DNA of 64,000 nucleotides from Steromphala cineraria (GCA_916613615.1 OU744721.1:84325060-84389059), one strand, 5' to 3'. Positions 1 through 13,800 are shown, numbered from the stretch's first letter. The notes: generated by a model from the letters alone, not told the origin. A program made the numbers and translations.

Positions 1-818
1 TTCCAAAGAAATATCAAGGTTAATAATTCCATTCACCAATAAAAATTTCCCTATGATCATTAACATGTATTTATCAATGAACCTGATAAATTATTAAGCT
101 TTAACTACAAATATATATCATTTGAACAAAATTGTTATGCAGAAGTAGATGTATTCCACTTCTAACTTTAATAAGTCATAAAAACTAACATTCCTTGATG
201 CTATCACATTTGGATCACATGTTCTCCTTCTTGAAACATGCAGTCAATTCTGTCCTCACTTTTAACTGTGCCAAACAATGATAGACTTGCCAAATCTTTG
301 AGGAATCATTCACATAAGGAGTCTCATATTAACATACAACTCTCAAAAGTGTGGACACAAATGTCTTCTTGTTTGACACAAAATCTCATGCAGAACCGCT
401 TAAATGTTCATAATGATGCATGAAATCCCATCTGCATAATATCGTTATTTGATGTAAGGATGAAACAATTCAATGGGTCATACAGAACAAGGCATGTACA
501 CACCTAATAATCAGCTTTAGTGTTATTTCAAAATGATCTTATCAGAAGAAAATATTTTGTAAAACATAAATACTTGAAAGTTCTAAAATAAACACAATTT
601 CAAGCTTTAAGAGATCTTAAATGTAGGGTGGTAAATGAACAAATGATCTCCTTAGAGGGTAATTTCTGTAAAATATACAAAGTATAAGATATTTACAGTT
701 CAAGATTCAAGAGACCATAGGTTGGTAAATGAATGGATGATCCCCTGAAGGCTGCAGGGGAAGCACGAGGGACGGAATGCTATCACAGATGATTGACGAG
801 AAGGACGACACGATGAGA
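1..818 (-). other. 3' UTR and downstream flank of CBY1
   Basis: This stretch follows the CBY1 stop codon on the minus strand. It holds no coding frame that I can support. Part of it must be CBY1 3' untranslated sequence, but I see no canonical AATAAA on the minus strand, so the 3' end cannot be placed. A weak ATTAAA-type hexamer lies near 160-170. Confidence 0.4.
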
Positions 819-3800
819 TCATCTTTTCTTAGACTTCATCTCTCTCAGCTGCTTTAACTCGTTCTCATGGAAGTGAGACATGGCTGACGTCTCGGCAAGC
901 TGTAGAAGGAAAATAAACACTTTGAAATTTTTGAGAAAAAAAAAGAAGGAAAAGTACACATTAGAATGTTTAGGTAAATCAACATTGAAATCATTTGAAT
1001 TAAATCACTGTACCTTAGTGATTTAACTCCACTGAAAGTTCCAAACATGTGTAAATGATTTTCATTTTATGTGAATGAGAGAAGTGGAAGAGTCCACTAA
1101 AGTTTCAGTTTTGTATGGCAGTACAGAATCTTGATGAAAGATGGTAAAATTACAAGTTACATGTTTTCTCCTTGCAAATCTAGTTTATTTACAGAAATGC
1201 TGGAGAAAAATAATACAATTCATTAAATGCTTATAACTTAATATGGTTTACAGTTTAAACCATGATAATTTTTTTGTATGTACGGTGCACCAAAACACAC
1301 CACAAGCAAAAGATAAATCCACTGTGAGCAAAGGACTGATGCATTTAGGTGCAATCAATGACCTTCTTCCTCGATAATCTAGAGTAAACATTCTATCAAT
1401 TTTCTACTGTATTCTTAATCCACAGTAGCAATCACTGAGCAAAAGGCAGATGATGATGAAGTCTTTTTCAGAATTAACAATTTTGGCACATTTGATTGGC
1501 TAACAAAAAACTGAGCCAGCCAACAAAGGTAATCAAATTATCTGTACCTAAATTGAACTAGGCCGCTTTACCCGCCCAACTTCCCCTCTTTTAAACCGCA
1601 TATGTACACACTGTAATTTGAACGTTGTTGAAGATGAATGCCATTTTTTAATTACTTGTCCATTTTATTCCGATTTGAGGTATGAACTCTTTTTGAAAAT
1701 ATCCCATTTTGATCCAACCTTTCTTTCAATGTCCCCGTTAAAGAAGGGCAGCACAACCTTTTTTAAATATATTTTTCAAAAGATATTGGTCAAATAACTA
1801 TATAACATAAATATTAGGCCAAAACAGCAACGATACACAGTTTCTCAATGAAGCTACAGCTAAGTAAACATTGCGTAACAAGGCGTCTGCTTGTCGCCCT
1901 CCAGCGACAAACCAAAACAAGGCTGAGAGGCCACGGGCAGGGGATGTCGGAAGTGACGTGGCAGTAGGCGAAGCGTTCATCTGCTTATATGGAAAATGAT
2001 AGGCGAAATCCGCAGTTCTGCCTTTTCAAAGCGATTAACAGTATGTTATATCATTGTGTTGCTGTCAACTGTCCTAGAATATCTCCTGATGAAATCTCTG
2101 TAGACAAATTCCCATCATATTGATGGTTTCACGCCAAATTGACCCGCTGTGTGAGGTCAAACAGAGCAATGTGACAATCTACATCGAACTCACGTGTTCC
2201 GATCACTACACCGATTTTCTGCTTCGAGCTCGCATTTTCACTGAATGTACAGTTTGGCATGCAGAGAAAAGGGAGATTAGTAAAATATAAAACATAGAAC
2301 AAAGTTTTGGGCTGATTTATGGTAATAATCCGAATATACAATGCTCAAATTTAGATTTGAACGTTGTGTAAAAGGGTTGAATAAACAATGACATTGGTCT
2401 GCAGGTGTTACTTACTTTCTTTAGATCAGATACTCACTTATTACACAATTACTTTACTGTCTATCGTATTTCCTGTCTGTTTCCTAATTAGATGATATCA
2501 AATGATGACTATAGCAGGTAGGTTATATAATGCACAATCATCAACACCTGGCTATTTTATGACATCAGCTAATTAGGTAACATCAAATAGCAATTGTATT
2601 CCTTAACATCCCTTTTTTCTCCGATTGGTAAATTATAACCTATTAACCTGAAATTAGGAATACCGTTTTTGCTCTATCTGATAATTATTTTGGATAAGGT
2701 TCCTTTAACAAATCTTCATTCTGTTTTGCCATGAATCGGGTATTGTTGTGGAAAATATCTCTTCTATGTACAAGAGTGAAAACATTAAGATTTTCAGTGA
2801 AATGCCCTATTAAAATAATGTTTTAAACAAGACATCAGTGATCATCCAATACATGTCTTTCATTGAGAATTGTAACTTGTCCATCACTAAATGAAATAAC
2901 TAAGAAAAACGTATATATTTTTTTATGCTGTTACAAAATGAAGTCAAAGGCAATTCTAAAAAAATTGTTTAAATGTAAAAAAAATAGTATTGTATAATAA
3001 CATCCTTTCTGCTGTGCTACTAAAGTAATATTCAATAAAAGTACCGAGGGTACAGAAGCTCACCTTAAAATGAATGATGTGGTAAAATGGTTTAATTATA
3101 GTATTATACATGTATAACCATCTTTTACATAATTGATTATGGCTGCCATCATGATTCTTATATATTTTAAAATACTAGTCTTCTGTTGGAAACGAGAGCT
3201 TGAACAAACATAATACACAAATGATATAATCATGATTAGTTAACAAGCAGTAGGTTTTTGTATAACTTTTTTGTATATCTAATTATCTATGGCTGAATTG
3301 GTGACCATCTTGTACTTTTTAATCTTCAAAATACTACTTTTATGTGGGCATCCATATTAATTTCATTATGATATCTTGATTGGTTTAGGTGTATCCATTT
3401 AAATGTCATTCAATACTTAGAGGATGGTGGCCACTTACATTTGTTCTGTAGTGAATCATTAATATGATTTCAATCAGTAATTACAGGATGGTGGCCACTT
3501 ACAGTTGTTTTGTAGTGAATCATTGATATGATTTCAAGATTATTTAACTGATGGTTATGCTGCATGGGATATTGAGAATCCCAAAAGTACAGATTTTTCA
3601 AGGAAAACGAATGACTGATTGAGAGGAAAGTCATAAACACAGCAATGCATAAGACATGTTTATTTTGTTCACATAATATTTACATGTCAAGTGACCATGA
3701 GATGTCTTTCATTAAAGTATCAATTTATTTAATACTCATATAGTACTATAATGGTAAACATTTTTGCATTGTCAAATCAACAGAGAGATACGACACATCA

Positions 3801-6800
3801 AATTTTCTTACTTTTCTTACTAAACCCTTTTCGATTTTCATCTGCATATTTATTCCACATCAACTTATCATGTAGATTGCTAAACACAAAGCTTATTGTA
3901 GACAAGTTTTGTGTAAGTTGTTATTCTTAGAAAGAACATATCACTGTCATGAGAATACAAGTCCATAACTTTTATTTCATACACATGGGCCATGGCCATA
4001 TAGCATAATGCTCTACCATATCAATTGGGTCAGGTTGATTATGCAACAGGCTAGCAGCTGACGCTGTGATGCTAGCAGCCGGTATTGGGTTGTGTATTAG
4101 ACAGCATAGTGGATATCTGAACTCTGGTAGGGATATACCATTGTTTAAAATTTAACATGGTTAATGTGATTTGGTTTTTGCGGCTAATTGCCATAAAGAT
4201 TTTAAACAAATTACATAATTATGTTTGTCTTTCATCTTAATTTTTTTAGAAACACTTAAAAATATAGAACAACTTGAATGACAATCTTAAATATTCCATA
4301 TTCAAGATAATAGTAAGATTAGTAAATTCAAATTAGAGAATTTATATGGTGCGAGTGATGACTTGATGAAACCTTAAAATTTAATAATAATGATGTGTCA
4401 TCTGCAGCTGAAAAGTCAATATAGCTGCTATCATTGCCATCTTGGATTCTCAAAACTGAAACGTCTAACTTTCTGTGTGGAATCACCATAGGTATAACAT
4501 ACTACAATTTAAAAATGATATCTATATTGGTTTAGGAGGAGTAGTCTTTTTTCATGAAATCTAATTGAAAATTCAATATGGATGTCATGGCGGCCATATT
4601 GGATTCTCAAAACTGAAACGTCTACCTTTATGTGCGGAATCACCATAGGTATAACATACTACAATTTCAGAATGATATCTGGATTCGTTTAGGAGGAGTA
4701 GTCTTTTTCATGAAATCTATTTGAAAATAAAATATGGCTGCCATGGCAGCCATCTTGGATTCTCATAACTGAAATGTCTACCTTTCTGTGAGAAATCACC
4801 ATGGGTATAACATACTACAATTTCAGAATGATATCTGAATTCGTTAAAGAGGAATAGTCTTTTTCATGAAATCTAATTGAAAATTCAATATGGCTGCCAT
4901 GGCGGCCATATTGGATTCTCAAAACTGAAACGTCTACCTCTATGTGCAGAATCACCATAAGTATAACACACTACAATTTCAGAATGATATCTGGATTTGT
5001 TTAGGAGGAGTAGTCTTTTTCATGAAATCTATTTGAAAATCAAATATGGCTGCCATGGCGGCCATCTTGGATTCTCATAACTGAAATTTCTACCTTTCTG
5101 TGAGGAATCAGCATGGGTATAACATAATACAATTTCAGAATGATATCTGAATTCGTTTAGGAGGAGTAGTATTTTTTGTGAAAGTTTACGGACTGACGGA
5201 CAGACAGACGGACAGACGGACAGACAGACAGACGGACGACGGACGAAGCGCCATGACATAAGCTCACATTAACTTTGTAAAGGTGAGCTAATAACAACCA
5301 ACAACTGTGCACGAAGATAAAACAGTTCACACGGGAGCAATTGTTTACATATACATCCGGGTTCTCACGTGCAGTCTTATGACAACATTGCGCAAAGCGA
5401 GACCATCTAGGCCTACATGCTGTAGCATTATGCGCACAACTTCGTTTTTAATCAGCGTCTTATGTTTTCATCAATACAAATTGCCAGTTGAATAAACAAA
5501 CTACCGATTTATTGAAGGTTTGAGATGTTTGGATGTTGTTTAGGGTCTTTAATCGACGGTTAAACATCGAGCTGTACTGTTAGCTTGTGTTGTTTTACGT
5601 AACGAGGGCACACAAGGGGGTATCACATCACCTACTAACACGTCACAAGGCAGTCACGCTTCAGTGCGTTTTATTCTGTTCTCCCCTAATTAGGCGGTGT
5701 TGTTTATACAGTCGTAATTAAGCCGTTTCCAGGTCGATTTCAGAAATTTAAAGTTGAGTCCATGTGAAATTGTTATCACTATTTCATGAATCCCGAAAGT
5801 TGCCATATAGCATTTCAGTCCCTCTTTAAGATAAACTTACCTATATCATGATAAACAACCTATTCTCCCAATCCCTTGCCGCTATTTATATAAAATGTAC
5901 AAACACAGTCTCTTAAAATAATATTTAACCCTTCTATATTATAACTTTTTATGTATATATTATGGTTTATATAAATATATGTGTGTGTGTGTGCATCTCT
6001 TAACTGTCTCAATTATATGTATTTATAATGTTTTTATTTATATGGTGTCTCATAAGGCTATGTAGGCTGGACTTTGCTTTTTTACTCTTCTGTGATATTT
6101 TATGTTATGTAATGTATACTTGCAAAGTGTGACACTTAGATAAACTTTGTTTCTTCTTCTTCTTCCCAATAGCCTACTGTGGACCAAGAGGATAAGGATT
6201 ACACTGGTGTACTGAGGATGATAAACCTGGACTACACACAGTGTTCAAAATAGTTGCCTGCCTGTCTGCATGTCTGCTTTTTGGAGAAACTAGTTGTGAG
6301 ATCTTAATGACACTAACTGGTTCTTCATTGCACAGCTTGTATATTTTATTAAGAGAGCTGGTTGATTTTTCAAACCACAAGCTGTGACTGCTTGTAAGGA
6401 CTAAAATTAATTTCAAACGAAGACTACGCACCATGTCGAGGAGGATGTCGATCTTGAACTTGAGCAGGTTGTTCTCCTCCCCCAGCTGTTGGTTCTGTTT
6501 GCGTAGTCGACTCACCTCCTTGTGACTGGCCCCGCCCACAGATCCACTCTCTGTAACCAAGGCAACAAGCAAGGGATAATTCTACATACATGACCTCCCG
6601 AGTCCTTGGGCTCCCTACCACAAGGTCCAAGTAGATTTATGTAAGCAATTGTACTACCAGTATACAAACATCTTAGCCTCCCAGGGTCTCAGCTTAAATT
6701 TCTATGGGTATTTTCTAAATTGTTTTGAGCATTTGATTAGGAACGCAGAGGGTAAATGAATGAATGCAAGCAGATGCTAGCTCACAGGTGTTGACATGCA

Positions 6801-7187
6801 ACACAAAAATATCTTGAAAAGTATATGATAAAAGAAATTCTCTCTGAAAAAGATTTTTTTTATCTATACTTTAACATAATTTTCTAACTTTTACTAATTC
6901 TACAAAATTTAATGACATTGCAAGGCCTTGGCCAGTTCATTTTTCTGTATGAAACTAGACTGACAAGGTTTGAGATTCCAGGAATAATCAAATCTGTGGA
7001 ACTGACCTGGTACCCAGATCCCGTTCTCGAAAGCCACCTCACTGCCTCCCAGGTTGAGCTTCACAGGTCCATAGTCCAGTCCAAACTCGGTGCGAGACTG
7101 TGTGGCGTCTAGATGGAGGTTGGACATAGACTGGGCCCGTCGAGGGGGCGTCTTCTTTGGGGAGAACTTGTTTCCAAACAACGGCAT
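819..7187 (-). CDS. CBY1: Chibby homolog (beta-catenin antagonist / basal body protein), 3 coding exons
   Basis: Coding exons are 7007-7187, 6432-6550 and 819-899. All have GT-AG borders and matching phases, giving 126 residues, the length I recall for vertebrate CBY1. The N-terminus reads MPLFGNKFSPKKTPPR, the family hallmark. A central FENGIWVPES segment follows, then a C-terminal leucine-rich coiled coil (RLRKQNQQLGEENNLL, about residues 73-88) and a basic KSKKR end that fits a nuclear localisation signal. Known family role: it binds the beta-catenin C-terminus and represses Wnt output, and it acts at centriolar distal appendages and basal bodies in ciliogenesis. The ATG is the first codon of exon 2, directly after the acceptor AG; an in-frame ATG two codons upstream lies in the intron. 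Introns 1 and 3 each carry an F1 element, and intron 3 also carries a LINE remnant. Function is inferred from homology. Confidence 0.93.
1549..1797 (+). pseudogene. LINE C-terminal remnant (CCHC-type zinc tail)
   Basis: About 80 codons stay open on the plus strand and end at TAA 1795-1797. They read RICTHCNLNVVEDECHFL followed by ITCPFY. This is the CX2C, VEDE, HFLxxC pattern typical of the C-terminal tail of non-LTR retrotransposon polyproteins (CR1/RTE-like). No reverse transcriptase core lies upstream, so it is a 5'-truncated fossil inside CBY1 intron 3. The family assignment is tentative. Confidence 0.6.
3037..5290 (+). mobile_element. Helentron-like non-autonomous element, family F1, copy A
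   Basis: The 5' end is the small palindrome GTACCGAGGGTAC (3041-3053), followed by the subterminal repeat AGCTCACCTT (3057-3066). The interior ends in about five tandem cores of 156 bp: GGATTCTC recurs at 4444, 4601, 4757, 4913 and 5069. An ACGG/ACAG microsatellite follows (5189-5246), then the 3' hairpin 5261-5289, whose right arm AAGGTGAGCT is the inverted subterminal repeat. It contains no coding frame. Two more copies lie at 9.27 and 15.19 kb. The layout recalls bivalve pearl/HINE elements (inference). The element sits in CBY1 intron 3. Confidence 0.8.
5291..6431. repeat. CBY1 intron 3 remainder with a LINE-like 3' tail
   Basis: The segment 6040-6166 ends in TAAACTTTGTTTC followed by a (TTC)n tail, which looks like the 3' end of an RTE/L2-type retroposon. 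A (TG)n run lies at about 5980-5993. Nothing else in this stretch supports a gene. Confidence 0.35.
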
Positions 7188-10100
7188 CTGCATTGGTAAA
7201 CAGAACTTTAAATCTCTGGTACATAACAGTCTAACATAAAAGTAACATTATGATCAAACAGTGCAGTATGTAAACAAATGAAGTAAGCAACAGAATGTTA
7301 AATTGTGCAGTAATGTACAGATAAAAACTAAATGTCAACTGCATACTCAAAATTCATGCGATAATACTATTATGGTAGGAGCGATAGATTGCTTAAATGT
7401 ACAGTCAATCCAAAAAGGCTTGTTTCATCATATTAAATAACCCTAGCTTCTTTTTGTAGTGATGATTTTGCTTGTGTAATATGAATAATATTACACTTTT
7501 TGCCTCCAATATTTATCAAATGCCATATCTTTTAACAATTCAACAAAACATGAACCACAATTCCTATTTCTTCAGGCTATCAGACAAAGTACACAAACAT
7601 ACATTTTTATGAAGCAACACACAGGTATTTAACGACAACTATCTTCAAGTTCATGCTCTATAACATGCTGTGACAACATTCATTAGAAACAGAGTAAGAA
7701 TAACTCTCTAATAAGGAATCATGTAAGAAGCTGCAACAGTATTCTGACCATTTAAACAACATAAATAATGCATTTGAAAGATACCATTGTTATATTTTTC
7801 CAAAGTGTCTTTAAACATGTAAAGATTAAGTGCATTGTGACATCTAACATCAAATATCTTTAACTCCTGGAAACTCATCCAAAATAACACCATTTACAAA
7901 TCAAAATGAATATATACCATTTTTTTAACCATTTGAATTTTTTCAAGTATTTGAGTTTTTCTCATATCAATTTTCGTTTACTTGTAAGAAGTACATCTAA
8001 TTTGGAGTTAAACATTTTTGATAACTAAACTAAACTAAAAGTCATACTAGTATGCATGTATCAAAAATAGCCTGTTGAAGGTTAAATCACATCTCCTTTC
8101 ACCATAACTGTTCATTCAAAGCAGTCTCTTTGTCATAAACAACAATTTCAAAACAATTTAACCTCACTATGACACCTTCAATTCATATTGTTAATTTGTT
8201 ATTCAGCATGCAATCAAATGAATCATATAAATATAAATGTCAATTCTTTCCTAGTTGTTAAAAACCCTATTGAGTTAGATAAACCATAATTGTAAGTATT
8301 TAGTAACATTTCTATTAGTCGGTTAACAATTTTAACATGAGCAACACATTTATCATTAAAGAAAATAAGTGGGTTGGAATTTATTGTCGCTAGAGCAATA
8401 TTTCAGCATTTAGCACTATTAAAGGAAAAAACTAAAACAAACCGATATAATCTTCTATGCTCAAAAAAAACCCTTCTAAAGAAATGTCAGATTTATAATG
8501 GTACTTTTGACAGGGGCAAATAAAACATCTACATATGCATCCCTTGATAGATAATAGTTTTACAGTTTCCTGGATTTGAATTATTCAGGAAAAACTAAAA
8601 AAGATGTTTCTGCATGTTCACATGATCTTTTTACTAAAATGAATGACATAAATCAAAAAGTGTGATTTAGCGTTAAAGTATTTGTTACTTGGTGTCATAT
8701 AGCTTTAATGATGCTTTCTTTACAAAGATTAATTACTTTACTTTCACATTCTACCTATTCACACCTTTTGCAGGTACTGGTGACTTGAATGATATGATTT
8801 GAACTACCGTAATACAAATTCATAAATGTTGATCAAAGTAGTCTATTGCATTGAAATAGTAGGTTGCGATCGCTTATTGACAACAATAAGTAATTGTTTA
8901 ACGTTAAAATCTAAATTCTAAAGAATTCTAGTTGATATATTGGTTTTAGAGATGAGGTGAGAAATGTGATAAAGAACTTTGTAGTGGTTTTAGGAGAAGT
9001 TATGTTATGATAGAAGAATGAGATATGAGCAAGAATGAAATGATCAACCTGCATGATGATTCTTTGTGGCTGGAAACAAGACAAACACATGCAATACACT
9101 CGGCAGTTCAATTGCTAAACCTGACTCAATGAGATTATTAGAAATGCCTGTGAGCTTTATTATAGCAAGGTCTTCCTGGTTCATAAGCACATGATAGATG
9201 GTTTACAAGCAACTAAATATTGATAATTGTGATGAAAAAAGATATTTGCAGAAGAATACTAGATAATAATAAAAGTACCGAGGGTACAGAAGCTCACCTT
9301 AAAATTAATGATGTGGTAAAATGGTTTAATTATACATGTAACCATCTTTTATATAATAGATTATGGCTGCCATCATGATTTTTTTATCTTTTAAAATACT
9401 AGTCTTCTTTTGGAAACGACTAGAGCTGGAACAAACATTAATACACGAATGATATAATCATGATAAGTTAACAAGCAGTAGGTTTTTGTATAACTTTTTT
9501 GTATATCTATGGCTGAATTGGTGACCATCTCGTACTTTTTAATCTTCAAAATGCTACTTTTATGTGGGCATCCGTATTAATTTCATTATGATATCTTGAT
9601 TGGTTTAGGTGTATCCATTTAAATGTCATTCATTACTTACAGGATGGTGGGCACTTACATTTGTTTTGTAGTGAATCATTAATATGATTTCAAGATTATT
9701 TCACTGATGGTTATGCTGCATGGGATATTGAGAATCCCAAAAGTACAGATTTTTCAAGGAAAATGAATGACTGATTGAGAGGAAAGTCATAAACACAGCA
9801 ATGCATAAGACACGTTTATTTTGTTCACATAATATTTACATGTCAAGTGACCATGAGATGTCTTTCATTAAAGTATCAATTTATTTAACACTCAGTACTA
9901 TAATGGTACAAATTTTTTTCAACAGAGAGATATGACAAATCAAATTTCCTTACTTTTCTTACTAAACCCTTTTCGATTTTCATCTGCATATTTATTCCAC
10001 ATCAACTTATCATGTAGATTGCTAAACACAAAGCTTATTGTAGACAAGTTTTGTGTAAGTTGTTATTCTTAGAAAGAACATATCACTGTCATGAGAATAC

Positions 10101-12169
10101 AAGTCCATAACTTTTATTGCATACACATGGGCCATGGCCATATAGCATAATGCTCTACCATATCAATTGGGTCAGGTTGAATATGCAACAGACTAGCAGC
10201 TGACACTGTGATGCTAGCAGCCTGCCTTGGGATGTGTATTAGACAGCATAGTGGAATATCTGAACTCTGGTTGACCCCTTATGTGTGGTATTTAAAGGAA
10301 TATAAGGGAGATACCATTGTTTAAAATTTAACATGTTTAATGTGATTTGGTCTTTGCAGCTAGTTGCCATAAAGATTTTAAACAAATTAATCAATTATGT
10401 TTGTCTTTCATTTTAATGTTTTAGAAACACTTAAAAATATAGAACAACTTGCACGACAATCTTAAATATTCCAGATTTAAGATAATATTATGATTAGTAA
10501 GTTCAAATTAGAGAATTTATATGGTGCCAGTGATCACTTGATGAAAGCTTAAAATTTAATAATAATGATGTGTCATCTGCAGCTGAAAAGTCAATATGGC
10601 TGCTATTGTGGCCATCTTGGATTCTCAAAACTGAAACGTCTACCTTTCTGTGCGGAATCACTATAGGTATAACATACTACAATATAAAAATGATATCTAG
10701 ATTGGTTTAGGAGAAATAGTCTTTGTCATGAAATCTAATTGAAAATTCAATATGGCTGCCATGGCGGCCATATTGGATTCCCAAAACTTAAACGTCTACC
10801 TTTCTGTGCGGAATCACCATAGGTATAACATACTACAATTTCAGAATGATATCTGTATTCGTTTAGAAGGAGTAGTCTTTTTCATGAAATCTAATTGAAA
10901 ATTCAATATGGCTGTCATGGCGGCCATCTTGGATTCTCAAAACTGAAACGTCTACCTTTCTGTGAGGAATCACCATGGGTATAACATAATACAATTTCAG
11001 AATGATATCTGTATTCATTTAGAAGGAGTAGTCTTTTTCATGAAATCTAATGGAAAATTCAATACGGCTGTCATGGCGGCCATCTTGGATTCTCAAAACT
11101 GAAACGTCTACCTTTCTGTGAGGAATCACCATGGGTATAACATACTACAATTTCAGAATGATATCTGTATTCGTTTAGAAGGAGTAGTCTTTTTCATGAA
11201 ATCTAATGGAAAATTCAATATGGCTGTCATGGCGGCCATCTTGGATTCTCAAAACTGAAACGTCTACCTTTCTGTGAGGAATCACCAGGGTATAACATAC
11301 TACAATTTCAGAATGATATCTGAATTCGTTTAGGAAGAGTAGTCTTTTTCGTGAAAGTTTACGGACGGATGGACGGACAGACAGACGGACGGACGGACGG
11401 ACGGACAGACAGACGGACGAAGGGCCATGACATAAGCTCACCTTTACTTCGTAAAGGTGAGCTAATAAGGTTTTATATATCACTAGGGAAATACTGGAAA
11501 TATTGAAATAAACTGTTTATCAAGCTAGGTGCCCCCACCATACAAATTTTATGTTCGGCCCTTTTGAACTTGAAAATTTAACATAAAAGGAATTGTTTGT
11601 GAATAACAGTTTAAGATAACAAATTTTTGTCATGTTAAGAGAACCTCTGACATTTTAAATTGCACATTATTCAATAAAAGCATATTCATCTTGAAGAATA
11701 ATGTTCATGTCACTTCATAAGCATGCATTTGAAGTTTTCTGTATTTGTGTTTGTAACATAAGACAAGTCAAGTCAGAGAGAAATTACTAAGTGGAATAAT
11801 GCACAAAAAAACTTAGTTAGATAAATAGATATCTACAAGAGTTTGCGATAGTGTGATCCCAAATATAACAATGGTATTTTTGAATCGGTGACAAAACGTA
11901 AGTTTATAAACTAATGCTTAACTGTTGGGTTGCCTTTTCTCTACATTTCAAAGACGTTTATGTTTTTATTATTTATCCTAACTTTGCATGGGGGCAAGAT
12001 GCAACATGCAGAATGTCAAAAATGGCACAGTAATGATACCAGTCTTTGTGTGAGTTTATAACAAAATAGCCTACACAAATTTCGGACAAAGTAATTGCAT
12101 AAACAAGATAAAACGACCATCAAGCAAATGCAATAACGAAAACAACAAAACAATATTGTTGGCACTTAC
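7188..12169 (-). other. CBY1 intron 1
   Basis: The intron runs from donor GTAAGT (minus strand, ending at 12169) to the acceptor CAG at 7188-7190. Apart from F1 copy B at 9271-11464 it is AT-rich and shows no exon-like segment on either strand. Confidence 0.6.
9271..11464 (+). mobile_element. Helentron-like non-autonomous element, family F1, copy B
   Basis: The layout matches copy A: the GTACCGAGGGTAC palindrome at 9275-9287, then AGCTCACCTT, and five cores of exactly 156 bp (GGATTC at 10619, 10775, 10931, 11087, 11243). The ACGG microsatellite spans about 11362-11420. The 3' hairpin 11435-11463 is perfect, with 13-bp arms and a TTC loop. It is the cleanest copy for defining the family ends. 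Confidence 0.82.
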
Positions 12170-12260
12170 GACGCTTGTCTTGCCTCGCAACAATCTTACC
12201 GGAAGTTGTTACTGTTGTCGCCCCCTGACGGGCACCTGTTTGAAGGGAGTTAAGCGATTG
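12170..12260 (-). promoter_or_regulatory. CBY1: CBY1 non-coding exon 1 and core promoter
   Basis: The minus strand carries a good donor (GTAAGTGCC, first base 12169) directly after an exon-like stretch beginning at 12170. An ETS-type site CCGGAAGT (plus strand, 12199-12206) overlaps it, as is common at CpG-type housekeeping starts. The upper boundary and the transcription start are estimates; no coding sequence is needed here because the ATG opens exon 2. Confidence 0.5.
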
Positions 12261-13700
12261 ACGAAAACCCCTTTGAAGCAGTCGTAAAATATTCCTCTCC
12301 TCTCTTTGTCTCGTTCAGTTGAGACGATTTCTTTGGGGTTTTTTTCTTTTTCTTTGTCGATTATATTTTCTTCTGATACTTTTGATCATAAAGGGCTATA
12401 ATATTATTTATACCAATTCTTAAAACCACTTACTTTTGTTTTATTGTGACAATGGTACAGATTTCAGGAACATAATCGCACCTAACTTTTGTCACTCAAG
12501 CCACTTTGGTAACAGTTATGTTTGCTTTAAAGTTTTATTGCAGTTCTAATTGCCATGTATTTCTCATCAAATCAATTTTGTATGATGACTCTAATCAATT
12601 CAATGCTTGAAGTTTTTTGCTCTATAAATTGTAAACCTTTTAAGGAAAAAAATCATAAGTATTGGTGGCTAGGATGTTTTAGGAAGATTAACTCTAGTCT
12701 GTAGATAAGGTTTATGATTTCCTTGTCATTTCCGATTTTCCTGAAAATCCTAATAAGTCTGTCATAAATCAACATGAATAAATCTATATTGACAGTTCGA
12801 TACTTGTTAAAACTGTCAATTGTATGGCCCAATATGAAAACCTGTTAATCAAAATTCATTGAGATTCATATTCATTTATGTATAAAAGATAGTATTTGTA
12901 AATGAAAACTGTTTTTCTGTAATAGCAATATATATACATCAAGAAAGGTATCATATCATATAGTATCATATATAAGATATTGACTATTGAAATACACCAG
13001 TTTGGAAACAACCATCTAAGTCAGAACAGGTTTGGAAATCTTATTGACTTTAATATACTTTACAATTCAAATCATATCTTTTATTTTATATTTCTTATTC
13101 CTTTTAAAGGGGCAGTAGCATGTTTTTTTAATATATATTGAATTTTCAATTTTTCACTGCTATCTGATTATCTGTAAGTTAATGCTAAACGTATCATTTT
13201 GGTACTTTAAAAAATCTCATTACATAAATCAATCATCCATAATCAGAGAACAAATTTTAAAGATTCACATAAAGTCCATTGGCGGCCATCTTTGTGTGAA
13301 CACCTTTAATTCAATTTGTGTATGAAAAAGGTATTACATGGCTTAACTTTACATTATATATTGGATTTATTACCGCTTCATTTAGTTTAAATACATTATC
13401 TTTCAATTGGTCATCTTTCATCGTGGGTTAAAACTCTCCACCCTGTTTTCCTTATCTTTTTCAATTGGTACCATTTATTTTCATTTTCCTGACACCATAA
13501 AACGTGCTACTGCCCCTTTAAAGGTTAAGTATTACTGATTGGTCAGCTCTGATTGGTATGTGATGTCCTTTGCTACATGAAACTTGTATCCAATGGATCT
13601 TTCATTATGATTTTGACCTTGTGATCTTCAATCTTCAGCAGAAAAAGTTTAGTCATTGGCAGACCTTTGATGATTAGTAGAGGATTACAAGTGAACAAAT
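12261..13700. other. Intergenic spacer between CBY1 promoter and TOP3A 3' end
   Basis: No coding sequence is visible. CBY1 and TOP3A are transcribed in the same direction, with TOP3A upstream. The only structured element is the TTAA-flanked MITE at 13109-13517. Confidence 0.6.
13109..13517. mobile_element. TTAA-flanked MITE, copy 1
   Basis: The terminal inverted repeats begin AGGGGCAGTAGCA at the left and end TGCTACTGCCCCT at the right. TTAA lies directly outside both ends (13105-13108 and 13518-13521), the target duplication of piggyBac-type elements. It has no coding frame. A relative in opposite orientation lies at 59866-60196, and both contain a central segment reading TGGCGGCCAT or its equivalent. 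Confidence 0.75.
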
Positions 13701-13721
13701 CAATAATCATTATTTGATACA

Positions 13722-13727
13722 TTTATT
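13722..13727 (-). other. TOP3A: Candidate polyadenylation signal of TOP3A
   Basis: AATAAA occurs on the minus strand 74 bases past the TOP3A stop codon (13801-13803), so the 3' UTR would be about 100 nt. Confidence 0.5.
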
Positions 13728-13800
13728 GCACAGGTACATTTATGTACATTTTTACATATTAACAAGTTAACAAAGTTTGTACAAAAAGGTCAACTTTTCC

